DNA of 37,889 nucleotides from Candidatus Moduliflexus flocculans (GTDB lineage Bacteria; Moduliflexota; Moduliflexia; Moduliflexales; Moduliflexaceae), in contig DF820456.1 in NCBI GenBank assembly GCA_000739515.1, forward strand, positions 169,284-207,172. Direction: 5' to 3'. Each line of letters begins with the position of its first letter. The stretch's first letter is position 1. The notes under the pieces were generated by a model, which saw only the letters and a program-made list of their open reading frames with translations, was not told the origin of the DNA and searched no databases. Of this stretch, positions 7,633-15,869 are shown in pieces. The position numbers were made by a program, and so were the translations under genes.

Positions 7633-8649
7633 ATGGCAACCATGGAAGAAATTGCTCAAAAGGCCGGGGTTTCTCAGGCGACAGTCTCGCGCGTTATTAA
7701 CGGCAGCACATCGGTCAGCATCGAAACCCGCCAGAACGTGATGCAATGGATCAGGAAGCTCGATTATCAGCCGAACCGAACCGCGCAAAGCCTGGCAAAA
7801 AAACAATCGTATCTGCTCGGCATGGTTCTGCCAGACATCTCCAACCCCTATTTTGCCGAGGTTTTAAAAATTATTGAGCAAGAGGCCAATCTGAATGGCT
7901 ATAACATTATTTTCTGCAACTCCGGCGATAACGTGCAAAAGGAAAAACACGCCATCAACACGCTGCGCAGCCGCCAGGTTGACGGTATGTTTATTGTGCC
8001 GGTCGAGCCTGACGCGCCGCATCTGAATACTCTCCGCAACAGCAGAATTCCGGTGGTTGCGGTGACGTGCGACGTGGACGGTTTCGATTCCGTCGCCATT
8101 TCACATCAGCACGGCGGCGCGCTCGTGGCGAATCATCTGCTTGAAACCGGACATACGCGCATCGGCTATATCGGGGCAAGGCATGAAGAGAAGTTTCAAG
8201 GTTTCTATGATGCCTTTCTCAAGCATGGCGTCGCGTTTTCGGACGCCTATGTCATCGAACTTGGCAAAGGGAGCGAACTGCCGGAATCGCATGAAATTCA
8301 TGAAAAATTTTCGACGTTTCTCAAGGAACGCGAGCGACTCGACACAACCGCCTTTTTTATCTCCACCGATCTCGGCGCGATTATTGTCAGCCATATTCTT
8401 ATAGAGCAGGGGTATCGCATTCCCGAAGATGTCGCGATTGTCGGGTTTGACAATACATTTTTAGCAGTTGAAATGCGCCCGACTCTTACCAGCGTGGCTC
8501 AGCCGATTGCTGAAATCGGGCGGCTCGCCGTTGAAACATTGTTAGAACGTATTACCAGTCAGGACATTCGCGAAAACAAGATCAAAATTATCCTGGAACC
8601 CTACCTGATGGTCAGGGAATCCACCCGTAAAATCGGGCGGCAAGCATAA
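7633..8649 (+). CDS. LacI-family transcriptional regulator
   Basis: A 338-residue repressor of the LacI/GalR family, usual length. The N-terminal helix-turn-helix is clear (MEEIAQKAGVSQATVSRVING, about 4-24), followed by the hinge helix (YQPNRTAQSLA) and a periplasmic-binding-protein-like sugar-sensing domain (GMVLPDISNPYFAEV, HTRIGYIG, VAIVGFDNT, TSVAQP). The start is ATG with GAGGAG upstream. A large palindromic operator overlaps its own promoter, and matching operators precede the propeller gene and the ABC transporter operon, so it most likely represses all three until a sugar or sugar derivative binds. The effector is unknown. Confidence 0.94.
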   Translation: MATMEEIAQKAGVSQATVSRVINGSTSVSIETRQNVMQWIRKLDYQPNRTAQSLAKKQSYLLGMVLPDISNPYFAEVLKIIEQEANLNGYNIIFCNSGDNVQKEKHAINTLRSRQVDGMFIVPVEPDAPHLNTLRNSRIPVVAVTCDVDGFDSVAISHQHGGALVANHLLETGHTRIGYIGARHEEKFQGFYDAFLKHGVAFSDAYVIELGKGSELPESHEIHEKFSTFLKERERLDTTAFFISTDLGAIIVSHILIEQGYRIPEDVAIVGFDNTFLAVEMRPTLTSVAQPIAEIGRLAVETLLERITSQDIRENKIKIILEPYLMVRESTRKIGRQA

Positions 8650-8684
8650 AATCTATTAAAAAATCCGAGGATGATAAAAAAAGA

Positions 8685-8721
8685 TTGACAATTTATTCAA
8701 TTGTTATGAAAGCGTATTCAT
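8685..8721 (+). promoter_or_regulatory. Promoter region and LacI-type operator of the transporter operon
   Basis: TTGACAATTT (8685-8694) is followed by ATGAAAGCGTATTCAT at 8706-8721. Its reverse complement, ATGAATACGCTTTCAT, differs from the 5900 site in a single base. It lies 36 bases after the lacI stop and upstream of the permease genes. Confidence 0.65.
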
Positions 8722-8764
8722 TATCTTTCATGATGATTAACTCGATTTCATGCACCCCTTGACG

Positions 8765-8793
8765 GTAGAGGCGCCCCGGCGGGACGTCTCTAC
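8765..8793. repeat. GTAGAG..CTCTAC hairpin repeat, copy 1
   Basis: Imperfect hairpin: GTAGAG, CG and CCC pair with GGG, CG and CTCTAC around a CGGC loop. Relatives are at 15843-15863 and 23178-23205. It lies in the leader between the operator and the first permease gene. Confidence 0.6.
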
Positions 8794-8847
8794 GTGATAT
8801 GCGATCAATTTGGCATAAATACCCCATGCCACGAGGAGGGATTCAGA

Positions 8848-9750
8848 ATGGCCTCTCTGAAAAAGAAAAAAAGCAGGTTCAGTTGGAGCAAACTTTCCCC
8901 TCAATTGGCGCTCATTCCCGCTCTGAGCATTACCGTCATCTGTTTTATCGGGGCGTCTTTCTGGTCAATCCTGATCGCCTTCACCGCCAGCCGCGAATTC
9001 CCGGATTACGCGATCATCGGATTCAAACAATTCCTGCGCTTATTCAAAAACCCCCTCTGGATACTTGCCCTGAAGAATGTGCTGTTTCTTGGCATCGGCA
9101 GCATCGGTAGTATCGTGCTTGGCTTTCTATTGGCAATCTGCATGAATAAGGATATTAAGGGGGAATCGGCCTTCCGCACGATGATTCTCTATCCGTTAGC
9201 GGTTTCGCTGATTATTACCGGCCTTGTCTGGCAGTGGATTTTAAATCCTGGCATGGGGATTCAGCAATATGTGCGGAATCTTGGATTTGCCGGGTTTACC
9301 TTCGACTGGATCGCCCGCCCGGAACGGGTGATGTACACGGTCGTCATGGCGGCGATCTGGCAAAGCACCGGATTTTACATGGTGCTGCTGTTAGCCGGAT
9401 TAAAAGGCGTGGATAGCGAAGTCTGGAAAGCCGCGAAAGTGGACGGCATTCCGCCGCTGCGCTTCTATCTTGAAATCATCATGCCAATGATGAAATACAC
9501 CTTTTTAACCTGCATCATCCTCCTGTTTATGGGGGTCGTGAAATCGTATGATCTAATCGTCGCGATGACCAATGGCGGGCCGGGAGGGCGCTCCACCGTG
9601 CCAGCCTATTTTATTCTCAACGCCTATTTTGGCAGGCAGAATATCGGCCTTGCCTCGGCGGGGTCGGCGTTGATGCTGTTGTTTGTGGTGATTCTGCTGC
9701 TCATCTTGTTTGTAACGAACCGCATTTTACGACGAGGAGACAACCAATGA
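8848..9750 (+). CDS. Sugar ABC transporter permease (MalF/UgpA type)
   Basis: Inner-membrane permease of the CUT1 carbohydrate importer family, 300 residues. Six hydrophobic segments are visible, starting with SPQLALIPALSITVICFIGA. The cytoplasmic EAA loop that contacts the ATPase is present (EVWKAAKVDGIPPLRFYLEIIMPMM). The frame is open back to 8794, but ATG 8848 is preceded by GAGGAGGG at good spacing and begins a typical basic N-terminus (MASLKKKKS). Its stop overlaps the next gene's start (ATGA), so the two permeases are translationally coupled. It is the first gene of the operon permease-permease-ATPase-binding protein. Confidence 0.94.
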   Translation: MASLKKKKSRFSWSKLSPQLALIPALSITVICFIGASFWSILIAFTASREFPDYAIIGFKQFLRLFKNPLWILALKNVLFLGIGSIGSIVLGFLLAICMNKDIKGESAFRTMILYPLAVSLIITGLVWQWILNPGMGIQQYVRNLGFAGFTFDWIARPERVMYTVVMAAIWQSTGFYMVLLLAGLKGVDSEVWKAAKVDGIPPLRFYLEIIMPMMKYTFLTCIILLFMGVVKSYDLIVAMTNGGPGGRSTVPAYFILNAYFGRQNIGLASAGSALMLLFVVILLLILFVTNRILRRGDNQ

Positions 9751-10646
9751 CGCCGACTCACAATTTCCCCATTGCGCAGCCGCGCCCGCGAAAACGAACC
9801 TTTGACCCGTCGCGTTTCGGGCTGTATCTCTTCATGATGTTCTGCGCCCTCTTTTTCGCGCTGCCGCTGTATGTGATTCTTGTGACCTCGTTTAAAACGA
9901 TGGATGAAATCCGCTTAGGGTATATTTTTAATCTCCCAGCGAATTTCACGACTGAACCCTGGGTGACGGCCTGGACAAAAGCGTGCAACGGATTTGACTG
10001 CACCGGCCTGCGCTCCGGGTTCTGGAATTCGGTCAGAATTTTAATTCCGAGCCTGATCATGTCATTAGCGCTATCGTCAATTACAGGCTACGCGTTGTCG
10101 CTCTGGCGCGTCAAATGGGGGAATGCGTTGATGACGACGCTGCTCCTCTGCGCGTTTATCCCATTCCAGATTATCATGTATCCGCTGATCAAAATTGCTT
10201 CGTTTTTGGGGATTTATAACACGCTGTTCGGCGTCTCCGCCGTGCATACGGTGTTGGCGCTGCCGATTTTGACGCTGATTTTTCGCAATTTTTACGCCGC
10301 GTTTCCAGAAGAATTGATGAAAGCCGCCCGGATTGATTCCGGCGGATTTTTTAAGATATTTCTCCATATCATCCTGCCGATGTCGCCAAATATTATGGCG
10401 GTCGTGCTGATTATGCAGATTACCGGCATCTGGAACGATTTCCTCGTCGGCCTGACATTCGGCGGCGTGACGGCGCTGCCGATGACGGTCAATTTGAATA
10501 ATATTATCCAGACGCAAATGGGTGTGCGTCCGTATAACATCTACATGTCGGCGGCGCTGCTCACCGCGCTTCCGCCGATGTTCATCTATTTCGTATCCGG
10601 GAAACTGTTTATCAAAGGGATTACTGAAGGCGCATTAAAAGGGTAG
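9747..10646 (+). CDS. Sugar ABC transporter permease (MalG/UgpE type)
   Basis: Second permease of the CUT1 importer, 299 residues with about six membrane helices. The EAA motif is present in the form EELMKAARIDSGGFFKIFLHIILPM, and the N-terminus has the typical FALPLYVILVTSFKT. It overlaps the first permease by four bases. It ends with TAG (10644-10646), and the frame beyond closes again within about 15 codons. This matters because two other genes in the window are interrupted by TAG: here TAG behaves as a normal stop. With its partner it forms the membrane channel. Confidence 0.94.
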   Translation: MTPTHNFPIAQPRPRKRTFDPSRFGLYLFMMFCALFFALPLYVILVTSFKTMDEIRLGYIFNLPANFTTEPWVTAWTKACNGFDCTGLRSGFWNSVRILIPSLIMSLALSSITGYALSLWRVKWGNALMTTLLLCAFIPFQIIMYPLIKIASFLGIYNTLFGVSAVHTVLALPILTLIFRNFYAAFPEELMKAARIDSGGFFKIFLHIILPMSPNIMAVVLIMQITGIWNDFLVGLTFGGVTALPMTVNLNNIIQTQMGVRPYNIYMSAALLTALPPMFIYFVSGKLFIKGITEGALKG

Positions 10647-10662
10647 TTTGGAGGAATTTCTT

Positions 10663-11751
10663 ATGGCGCGTGTCTCGATTCAGCATGTTGATAAGGTGTA
10701 TAACAATCGTGAGCATATCTTAAAAGATTTAAGTCTGGAGGTCAGCGACGGCGAATTTCTCGTGCTGCTCGGCCCCTCTGGATGCGGCAAAACCACGCTG
10801 CTGAATTGCGTGGCTGGTCTGATTGAAATCGAAGGCGGGTCAATTCATATCGGCGGTCAGGATGTGACCGACCTTGATCCAAAAAACCGCAATATCGCGA
10901 TGGTGTTTCAGAGTTACGCGCTCTATCCCACGAAAACAGCGAGAGGCAATCTGTCGTTCGGATTGCGGATGAAAGGAATGCCGAAAAAGGAGATTGAACA
11001 GCGGGTGCAGTGGGCGGCGGAGTTGCTGCAAATCACTGATTTGCTGGATCGCAAGCCGTCGCAGCTGTCCGGCGGTCAGCGCCAGCGGGTCGCGATTGGC
11101 CGGGCGTTAGTGCGTCAGGCAGCGGTCTTTCTGTTTGATGAGCCGCTATCGAATCTTGATGCCAAATTACGCACGGAGATGCGCTTTGAGATCAAAAAAC
11201 TCCATAAAATCCTGAACAGCACGATCATTTATGTTACCCATGATCAGGTGGAAGCGATGACGTTGGCGACGAAAATCGCGGTGATGGATCGGGGCGTGTT
11301 CCAGCAGATTGCCAGCCCGGAAGAACTCTACGATTATCCTGAAAATATGTTTGTCGCCCGTTTTATCGGCGCGCCCGGCATGAACTTTCTGCGAGCCACG
11401 ATTCAGAAAAATGGCGGCATGGCGGCGCGTTTAGCCGATAATTCGTTGCTGCCGCTTCAGGAATATCCTTTCCGAGCCACGCCAGAAGACGGTCAGCAGG
11501 TGATTGTGGGGATTCGGCCTGAACATTTCAGTTCTCATGCGAACGGCGGGGTAGCGTTCGATCTGGCCATAGACGTGTACGAACCGCTCGGTTCTGAAAC
11601 ACTGGTCTATTTCACAATAGCCGATCAAGCGGTAGCAGCGCGGTTAGAGCCTGATTTTGTCAAGCAGCATAAAGACCAGGGAAGTCTGCCGGTGTTTATC
11701 AATACCAGGAAGATTTCTTTATTTGATCAGCAAACAGAAATCCGGTTATAA
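10663..11751 (+). CDS. Sugar ABC transporter ATPase (MalK/UgpC type)
   Basis: ATP-hydrolysing subunit of the importer, 362 residues. It shows Walker A GPSGCGKTT, the Q-loop VFQSYALYP, the signature LSGGQRQR, Walker B VFLFDEPLSNLD and the H-loop THD. A C-terminal OB/TOBE regulatory domain follows (about 235-362), typical of MalK/UgpC proteins and the place where such ATPases can be regulated. ATG 10663 is chosen because GGAGGAA lies six bases upstream; an in-frame TTG at 10648 is unlikely. It follows the second permease with a 16-base gap, in the same operon. Confidence 0.95.
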   Translation: MARVSIQHVDKVYNNREHILKDLSLEVSDGEFLVLLGPSGCGKTTLLNCVAGLIEIEGGSIHIGGQDVTDLDPKNRNIAMVFQSYALYPTKTARGNLSFGLRMKGMPKKEIEQRVQWAAELLQITDLLDRKPSQLSGGQRQRVAIGRALVRQAAVFLFDEPLSNLDAKLRTEMRFEIKKLHKILNSTIIYVTHDQVEAMTLATKIAVMDRGVFQQIASPEELYDYPENMFVARFIGAPGMNFLRATIQKNGGMAARLADNSLLPLQEYPFRATPEDGQQVIVGIRPEHFSSHANGGVAFDLAIDVYEPLGSETLVYFTIADQAVAARLEPDFVKQHKDQGSLPVFINTRKISLFDQQTEIRL

Positions 11752-11924
11752 GGCAGGGTTGTAACATAAAAGCCCTGCGGCCATAAGGAGGTGGTAGCGC
11801 ATTTCTTATGTAGCTTATTGATTGCGATGTGTCTGGCGGTGAACCTTAAAATCTCGACCAACATTTCTTCACAAAGGAGTCTGTCATCTGGTAATTGGGG
11901 AAATTACAGGATGATGGAGACAGA

Positions 11925-13190
11925 ATGATGAAAAGAATAATAGGCATGGCGTTGTTGGCAGGTCTGTTCGCGGTAAGCATGATGAGCGGAGCAACACCTG
12001 CGATGGCGGCAGATGATCCGAATGGGCTGTTAGTGTATATCAATTGGTCGTCAAATGCTGAGATCGGCGCGGTGAATCAAATTAAAACCCGCTTTGTAGA
12101 ACGCGGCGGCATCTGGAGCGATTTTACCATTGCACATGACACCGGGGCAAGCGTTGCCCTGATCAACATGATTACGGGCGGCAATCCGCCGGATGTGTTT
12201 ATTTTAGCAAACCAGCGCGAGCGGCGGGAATATCTGAAACGCGGCCTGATCAATGATTTCACCGAATATTACAAGACAATGAACATTGATGATAAATTGC
12301 CGAAAGCGGTGAAGGATGCGGTTGCGGTGGATGGGATTGTTACAAGCGCGCCGCTGGCCGTGCATATTGACGCGACGCTGTTCTATAACAAACAGGTCGC
12401 CGCAGATTGCGGGATTGACCCGACGGTCTGGAAGTCGTTGGACGACATGTTTAATGATTTTGATAAAATCAAAGCCAAAGGGTATATTCCGCTGGCAATC
12501 GGCGGACAGAAATGGCAGATCGGCTATCTGTTTCACGCGATGGCCGCACATGTCTCCGGCGAGTTGTATGATTCAGTCTGGAGCTATCAACCGAAACGCG
12601 AAGCGCTCAGTTCCCCGGAGATGCGTGAATTATTAGCGGTGATGCGCCGGATTCAGCAAAATACTGATGAAGGCAGCCCGAACCGCAACTGGAATGATAC
12701 GACAAATCTGGTCATCACTGGCAAAGCGTTGATGCAGATTCACGGCGACTGGATGAAAGGGGAATTTATCGCCGCTGGCAAGAAAATCGGCGAAGATTAT
12801 GATTCGATGATCGTTCCGGGAAGCAAAGGCGTGGTAGTCACCATTGATGAATGGTCATTCTTAGCGCCGAAAACTGAAGCGAAAGCCAAGGCTCAAAACC
12901 TGCTGTTTGACGTGGTGTATGATAAAGACACGCAAATTGCGTTCAGCAGCATTAAAGGCTGCACTCCGGCGCGGCTTGACGCGGCGGAAGGCGTGGATAA
13001 ACATGCGAAGATGGTGCTTGATATCCTCAAAGACCCGACGTTCCAACACGCGAACCCGCATATCGGTTCGGACGAAGATTGGAATAACGCAATTTGGGAT
13101 ATCGTTGACGTCTATTGGAACACGCCGAATATGAGCGCTGATGAGGCGATTAAGCAGTTAGAAGCGCAATACGATCTTATTTTCGAATAA
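11925..13190 (+). CDS. Sugar ABC transporter substrate-binding protein
   Basis: Exported solute-binding protein of the CUT1 importer, 421 residues from ATG 11925 (GGAG upstream; an upstream in-frame ATG at 11895 would put ten polar residues before the signal peptide). The signal peptide MMKRIIGMALLAGLFAVSMM ends near TPAMA-AD. There is no lipobox cysteine, so a soluble periplasmic protein is likely. The mature start (INWSSNAEIGAVNQIKTRF, then GGNPPDVFI) resembles glucose/mannose-type binding proteins of the GtsA group; this is recalled similarity, not a search. It is the last gene of the operon, followed by a strong terminator. In the 143 bases after the ATPase I see nothing recognisable beyond an AAGGAGG. 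Confidence 0.93.
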   Translation: MMKRIIGMALLAGLFAVSMMSGATPAMAADDPNGLLVYINWSSNAEIGAVNQIKTRFVERGGIWSDFTIAHDTGASVALINMITGGNPPDVFILANQRERREYLKRGLINDFTEYYKTMNIDDKLPKAVKDAVAVDGIVTSAPLAVHIDATLFYNKQVAADCGIDPTVWKSLDDMFNDFDKIKAKGYIPLAIGGQKWQIGYLFHAMAAHVSGELYDSVWSYQPKREALSSPEMRELLAVMRRIQQNTDEGSPNRNWNDTTNLVITGKALMQIHGDWMKGEFIAAGKKIGEDYDSMIVPGSKGVVVTIDEWSFLAPKTEAKAKAQNLLFDVVYDKDTQIAFSSIKGCTPARLDAAEGVDKHAKMVLDILKDPTFQHANPHIGSDEDWNNAIWDIVDVYWNTPNMSADEAIKQLEAQYDLIFE

Positions 13191-13194
13191 TCCC

Positions 13195-13255
13195 AAAATA
13201 ACAACGAATGAAAGAAGAGAACAAATTGCTCTCTTCTTTCCTTCGTTGTTATTTT
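13195..13255. terminator. Strong hairpin terminator after the ABC operon
   Basis: Twenty-five of 26 arm positions pair (left arm 13195-13220, right arm 13230-13255, nine-base loop). The arms are AT-rich at the base, giving an A-run on one side and a T-run on the other, as in a rho-independent terminator that could work in both directions. The right arm ends six bases before the next gene's start codon. Confidence 0.8.
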
Positions 13256-13260
13256 ATAAT

Positions 13261-13710
13261 ATGGCAAAATATTGCGATGCGTTGAAAGTCACCCAGATCG
13301 GGTATATTGTGAAGGATATTGAGGAAGCGCGCCAGCGATTCGCGAAGTTTTTCGGATTGGATGTCCCGGAAATTATCGTGACTGCCGGATATGCGCAGGC
13401 GCAGACGGAATATCGCGGCAAGCCGTCGGACGCGACCGCCAAGCTCGCCTTTTTTCATTTAGAAAATTTGGATGTCGAATTGATTGAGCCAGATGAAAAG
13501 CCGAGCGTCTGGCGCGAATACCTTGAGCAGCACGGCGAAGGGATTCAACATCTCGCTTTCGAAATCAAAGGGATGAAGCAGAAAGTCGAACTGTTCGGGC
13601 GCGATGGCATGGAACTGATTCAGAAGGGCGAATACACCGGCGGGCGATACGCCTATTTTGACACCACGAAGATGATCAACACCGTTGTGGAATTGTTGGA
13701 AAACGACTAA
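13261..13710 (+). CDS. VOC-superfamily (glyoxalase-like) protein
   Basis: A 149-residue protein of the vicinal oxygen chelate fold: two beta-alpha-beta-beta-beta modules (about 8-75 and 85-147). The usual metal-ligand positions can be read as Q (VTQIGYIV, where relatives often have His), H (IQHLAFEI) and E (VVELLE). The first ligand change may alter or abolish metal binding. The family includes methylmalonyl-CoA epimerase, glyoxalase I and dioxygenases; which applies here is unclear. ATG 13261 has no ribosome site and abuts a terminator hairpin, with TATAAT directly before it, so initiation is unusual. It lies between the sugar transporter and an aldo/keto reductase, which suggests a catabolic role. 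Confidence 0.8.
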   Translation: MAKYCDALKVTQIGYIVKDIEEARQRFAKFFGLDVPEIIVTAGYAQAQTEYRGKPSDATAKLAFFHLENLDVELIEPDEKPSVWREYLEQHGEGIQHLAFEIKGMKQKVELFGRDGMELIQKGEYTGGRYAYFDTTKMINTVVELLEND

Positions 13711-13724
13711 GTGTGAGACCCCTG

Positions 13725-13755
13725 CCCCTGACAGGGGGGCAAACCCTGTCAGGGG
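13725..13755. repeat. CCCTGACAGGG hairpin repeat, copy 1
   Basis: Twelve-base perfect arms CCCCTGACAGGG (13725-13736) and CCCTGTCAGGGG (13744-13755) around a GGGCAAA loop. A relative is at 20099-20125. It occupies the gap between the VOC and aldo/keto reductase genes. Confidence 0.65.
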
Positions 13756-13767
13756 TAACAACGGAAT

Positions 13768-14739
13768 ATGACAGCACCCCTCCAAATCGCGAAAAGAACT
13801 TCTCATGTATTTCACCAGCCCATCAGCGTGCTGGGGTTTGGCGGAAGTCTGTACGCTTCGTTCGATGAACGCCAGGTGCTTCAGGATTTCAAGGACGCGA
13901 TTCAGGCGGCGTTCGAGGCGGGAATCAATCATTTCGATACTGCACAGTCTTACGGGGATGGGCAGGGAGAGCGTATTTTCGGCGGCTGTCTCAGCCATTT
14001 TGAGCGAGAGCGATATATTCTTGCGTCAAAAATGCTGCTGAAAAAAGGCAAAGACGAGACGGTTGAAGGCGTTAAGGCGTCGCTGCGCAATTTAGCCACC
14101 AACTATCTCGATCTCTTTTATATCCATTGGCCTGCCGGAAATACCGATCCACGCCCGATGATGGAAGGGTTAGAAGAGTGCCGACGGCAAGGCTTGATCA
14201 GGCACATCGGCGTGAGCAATTTTTCGGTCGAACAGCTTGAAGTTCTGCGAGAGGCCGGGACGGTGGATGTCGTGCAATTGTGCTATAATCTTCTGTGGAG
14301 AAGGCATGAAGAGGATTTGATCCCCTACTGCGCGAAACATGGCATCGGCATCTTTTCGTATAGCTCTTTAGCGCAGGGCATTCTGACGGGAAAATACCCG
14401 AAAGAATATCAGCCCGCAGAAGGCGACGCCCGCAGAAATTCCGTCTTCTTCAGGCCGGATGTCTGGCCGACGATCTCTGACGCGGTTGCCGCCATGCAGC
14501 GCCTTGCTGACGAATCCGGCGCGACGTTAGTGGAACTGGCGATGGCTTGGCTTTTGCGACAGCCCGCGATTCTGTCAATTATTGTCGGAGCGCGGTCTTC
14601 GACTCAAATACGTCGCAATATTCAGGCGCTCTTTGCCTCAATATCCGACAACGTTCTGGACAGACTGACAGACATTTCCGATGAATTAAAAGCAACCATT
14701 CCCGATACGGGAAATATTTTCCAATATTATCCTGAATGA
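13768..14739 (+). CDS. Aldo/keto reductase
   Basis: A 323-residue NAD(P)H-dependent oxidoreductase with a (beta/alpha)8 barrel. The catalytic tetrad is visible: D and Y in FDTAQSYG, K in ILASKML, and H in YIHWPAG. The typical GVSNFSVEQL and the nucleotide-binding region near the C-terminus (IIVGARSSTQIRRNIQA) are present. ATG 13768 has only a weak ribosome site. It probably reduces or oxidises a sugar-derived carbonyl in the pathway served by the ABC importer; the substrate cannot be named. It is followed by a 33-base perfect palindrome and the ThuA-like gene. Confidence 0.92.
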   Translation: MTAPLQIAKRTSHVFHQPISVLGFGGSLYASFDERQVLQDFKDAIQAAFEAGINHFDTAQSYGDGQGERIFGGCLSHFERERYILASKMLLKKGKDETVEGVKASLRNLATNYLDLFYIHWPAGNTDPRPMMEGLEECRRQGLIRHIGVSNFSVEQLEVLREAGTVDVVQLCYNLLWRRHEEDLIPYCAKHGIGIFSYSSLAQGILTGKYPKEYQPAEGDARRNSVFFRPDVWPTISDAVAAMQRLADESGATLVELAMAWLLRQPAILSIIVGARSSTQIRRNIQALFASISDNVLDRLTDISDELKATIPDTGNIFQYYPE

Positions 14740-14753
14740 TTGGTTCAAAAGCC

Positions 14754-14786
14754 AGACCTCACAGGTTTTTAAAACCTGTGAGGTCT
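14754..14786. repeat. ACCTCACAGG palindrome, copy 1
   Basis: Perfect 33-base palindrome with 16-base arms beginning AGACCTCACAGGTTTT. It is identical to 29642-29674; 32137-32169 is the inverted form, and 35431-35463 is a variant with a compensated base change. It lies after the aldo/keto reductase stop and may act as a terminator. Confidence 0.75.
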
Positions 14787-14824
14787 TTATCCGTCAAGCA
14801 AATACGATAAAAAGAAGGTGAGAC

Positions 14825-15484
14825 ATGAAAACAAACTCTGAACACGCGAAACAGCCGCGCATTCTGTTGATCTGCGGCGATTATTGGCACGCCCCCGCCT
14901 GCGCGGATTATGTCATGCGAACGTTGTGTCAGGAATTACACTATTCGCTGACGACTGCCTTGACTCATTATGACGTGCCCTGGAACGCTCTCGCGGAGTT
15001 TGACGCCATCGCGCTTTACAAAGAAGGGCGAATTGCCAATCATGATCCCGACATGCGCTGGCTTTCGCTTGAGCAAGAACAGCAGCTTGCGAATTTTACC
15101 CGCGACGGCGGGACGTTTATCGGACTGCATTCCGGCGTCTGCTCGTATGCAGTCGGCGGGCCGATGCGCGAAATGATGCGAGGCCATTTCGTGCATCATC
15201 CGCCGGAACTCGCTTACACGGTTCTCCCCAGACAAGGCCATCCGTTCTGCAAAGATATTCAGCCGTTTGAACTCTTTGACGAAATGTACGTGACCGACGT
15301 TGTGGCTGAGCAAACCGACGTGTTTCTTGAAAGCGAAGCGTTGGCACATGGGCGGCTGATTTCCGGCTGGACGCATCAATACGGGGCGGGGCGGTTTATC
15401 GGCCTCACGCCGGGACATAACGTGAAAGTCATGACGCATCCGATGATGGCGGCATTATTGAAAAATATCTTGAACGCGATTTGA
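14825..15484 (+). CDS. ThuA-like protein (trehalose utilisation family)
   Basis: A 219-residue protein of the ThuA family (class I glutamine-amidotransferase-like fold). Typical features: RILLICGDYWH at the start, FDAIALYKEGRI, FTRDGGTFIGLHSGVCSY (GLHS motif), GHFVHHPP, and near the end a WTHQYGAGRFIGLTPGH block. ThuA proteins accompany sugar ABC transporters and are implicated in trehalose or related disaccharide use, perhaps acting on keto-sugars. Here it ends the carbohydrate cluster. ATG 14825 has AAGAAGGTGAG upstream. A repeat separates it from the reductase gene, so its link to the LacI operon is by location only. Confidence 0.88.
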   Translation: MKTNSEHAKQPRILLICGDYWHAPACADYVMRTLCQELHYSLTTALTHYDVPWNALAEFDAIALYKEGRIANHDPDMRWLSLEQEQQLANFTRDGGTFIGLHSGVCSYAVGGPMREMMRGHFVHHPPELAYTVLPRQGHPFCKDIQPFELFDEMYVTDVVAEQTDVFLESEALAHGRLISGWTHQYGAGRFIGLTPGHNVKVMTHPMMAALLKNILNAI

Positions 15485-15607
15485 ACTGACAATCGCCTGC
15501 TGAAATGGCAGTTTTATCGCGTTATTCAGCCGCATTGAATAATGGATGAAGTCGTTCGCATTATGGGTTGGGGGGCAAATCTGCTGATTTTTATACCTGA
15601 CAAAAAA
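15485..15607. other. Non-coding stretch with no recognised content
   Basis: First part of the 385-base gap between the ThuA-like gene and the convergent cupin gene. No reading frame, RNA gene or clear hairpin is seen here. The rest of the gap holds three repeats, annotated separately. Confidence 0.5.
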
Positions 15608-15733
15608 GGTAATTATTTACCACGAAACACACCAAATACACGAAAATAGGGGAAACTCCTCAGCTATCGGATGCACATCTTGATTTTTTTTCGTGTCTTT
15701 CGTGTGTTTTGTGGTGGCTGCTAAATAATTACC
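15608..15733. repeat. Interspersed repeat (TAATTATTTACCACGAA family), copy 2, with 12-bp terminal inverted repeats
   Basis: The ends are a perfect 12-base inverted repeat, GGTAATTATTTA (15608-15619) and TAAATAATTACC (15722-15733), flanked on both sides by A-runs. The interior has long imperfect inverted arms (CCACGAAACACACCAAA.. / ..TTTCGTGTGTTTTGTGG). The degraded copy at 5604-5708 shares its internal blocks. Size and end structure fit a small non-autonomous MITE-like element; no transposase is present. Confidence 0.7.
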
Positions 15734-15773
15734 AAAAAAGAATATAGCCATCCTCAATGAGTTGTGGAATATT

Positions 15774-15812
15774 TCGACACGCTCAGGGAACAGCGTGCGC
15801 TGAGCGTGTCGA
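15774..15812. repeat. TCGACACGCTCAG hairpin repeat
   Basis: Thirteen-base arms TCGACACGCTCAG (15774-15786) and CTGAGCGTGTCGA (15800-15812) around GGAACAGCGTGCG. This sequence type is a widespread dispersed repeat in several bacterial groups. Confidence 0.65.
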
Positions 15813-15842
15813 GGCGTGACAAGTGATCGAGGATTGCTGTCA

Positions 15843-15863
15843 AGACGCCCCGGCGGGGCGTCT
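15843..15863 (-). terminator. GC-rich hairpin after the cupin gene
   Basis: Nine-base perfect arms AGACGCCCC / GGGGCGTCT with a GGC loop, seven bases beyond the cupin gene's stop on the minus strand. It is related to the GTAGAG..CTCTAC repeats at 8765 and 23178, so it is a repeat placed where a terminator would be. Confidence 0.55.
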
Positions 15864-15869
15864 CTGCGT

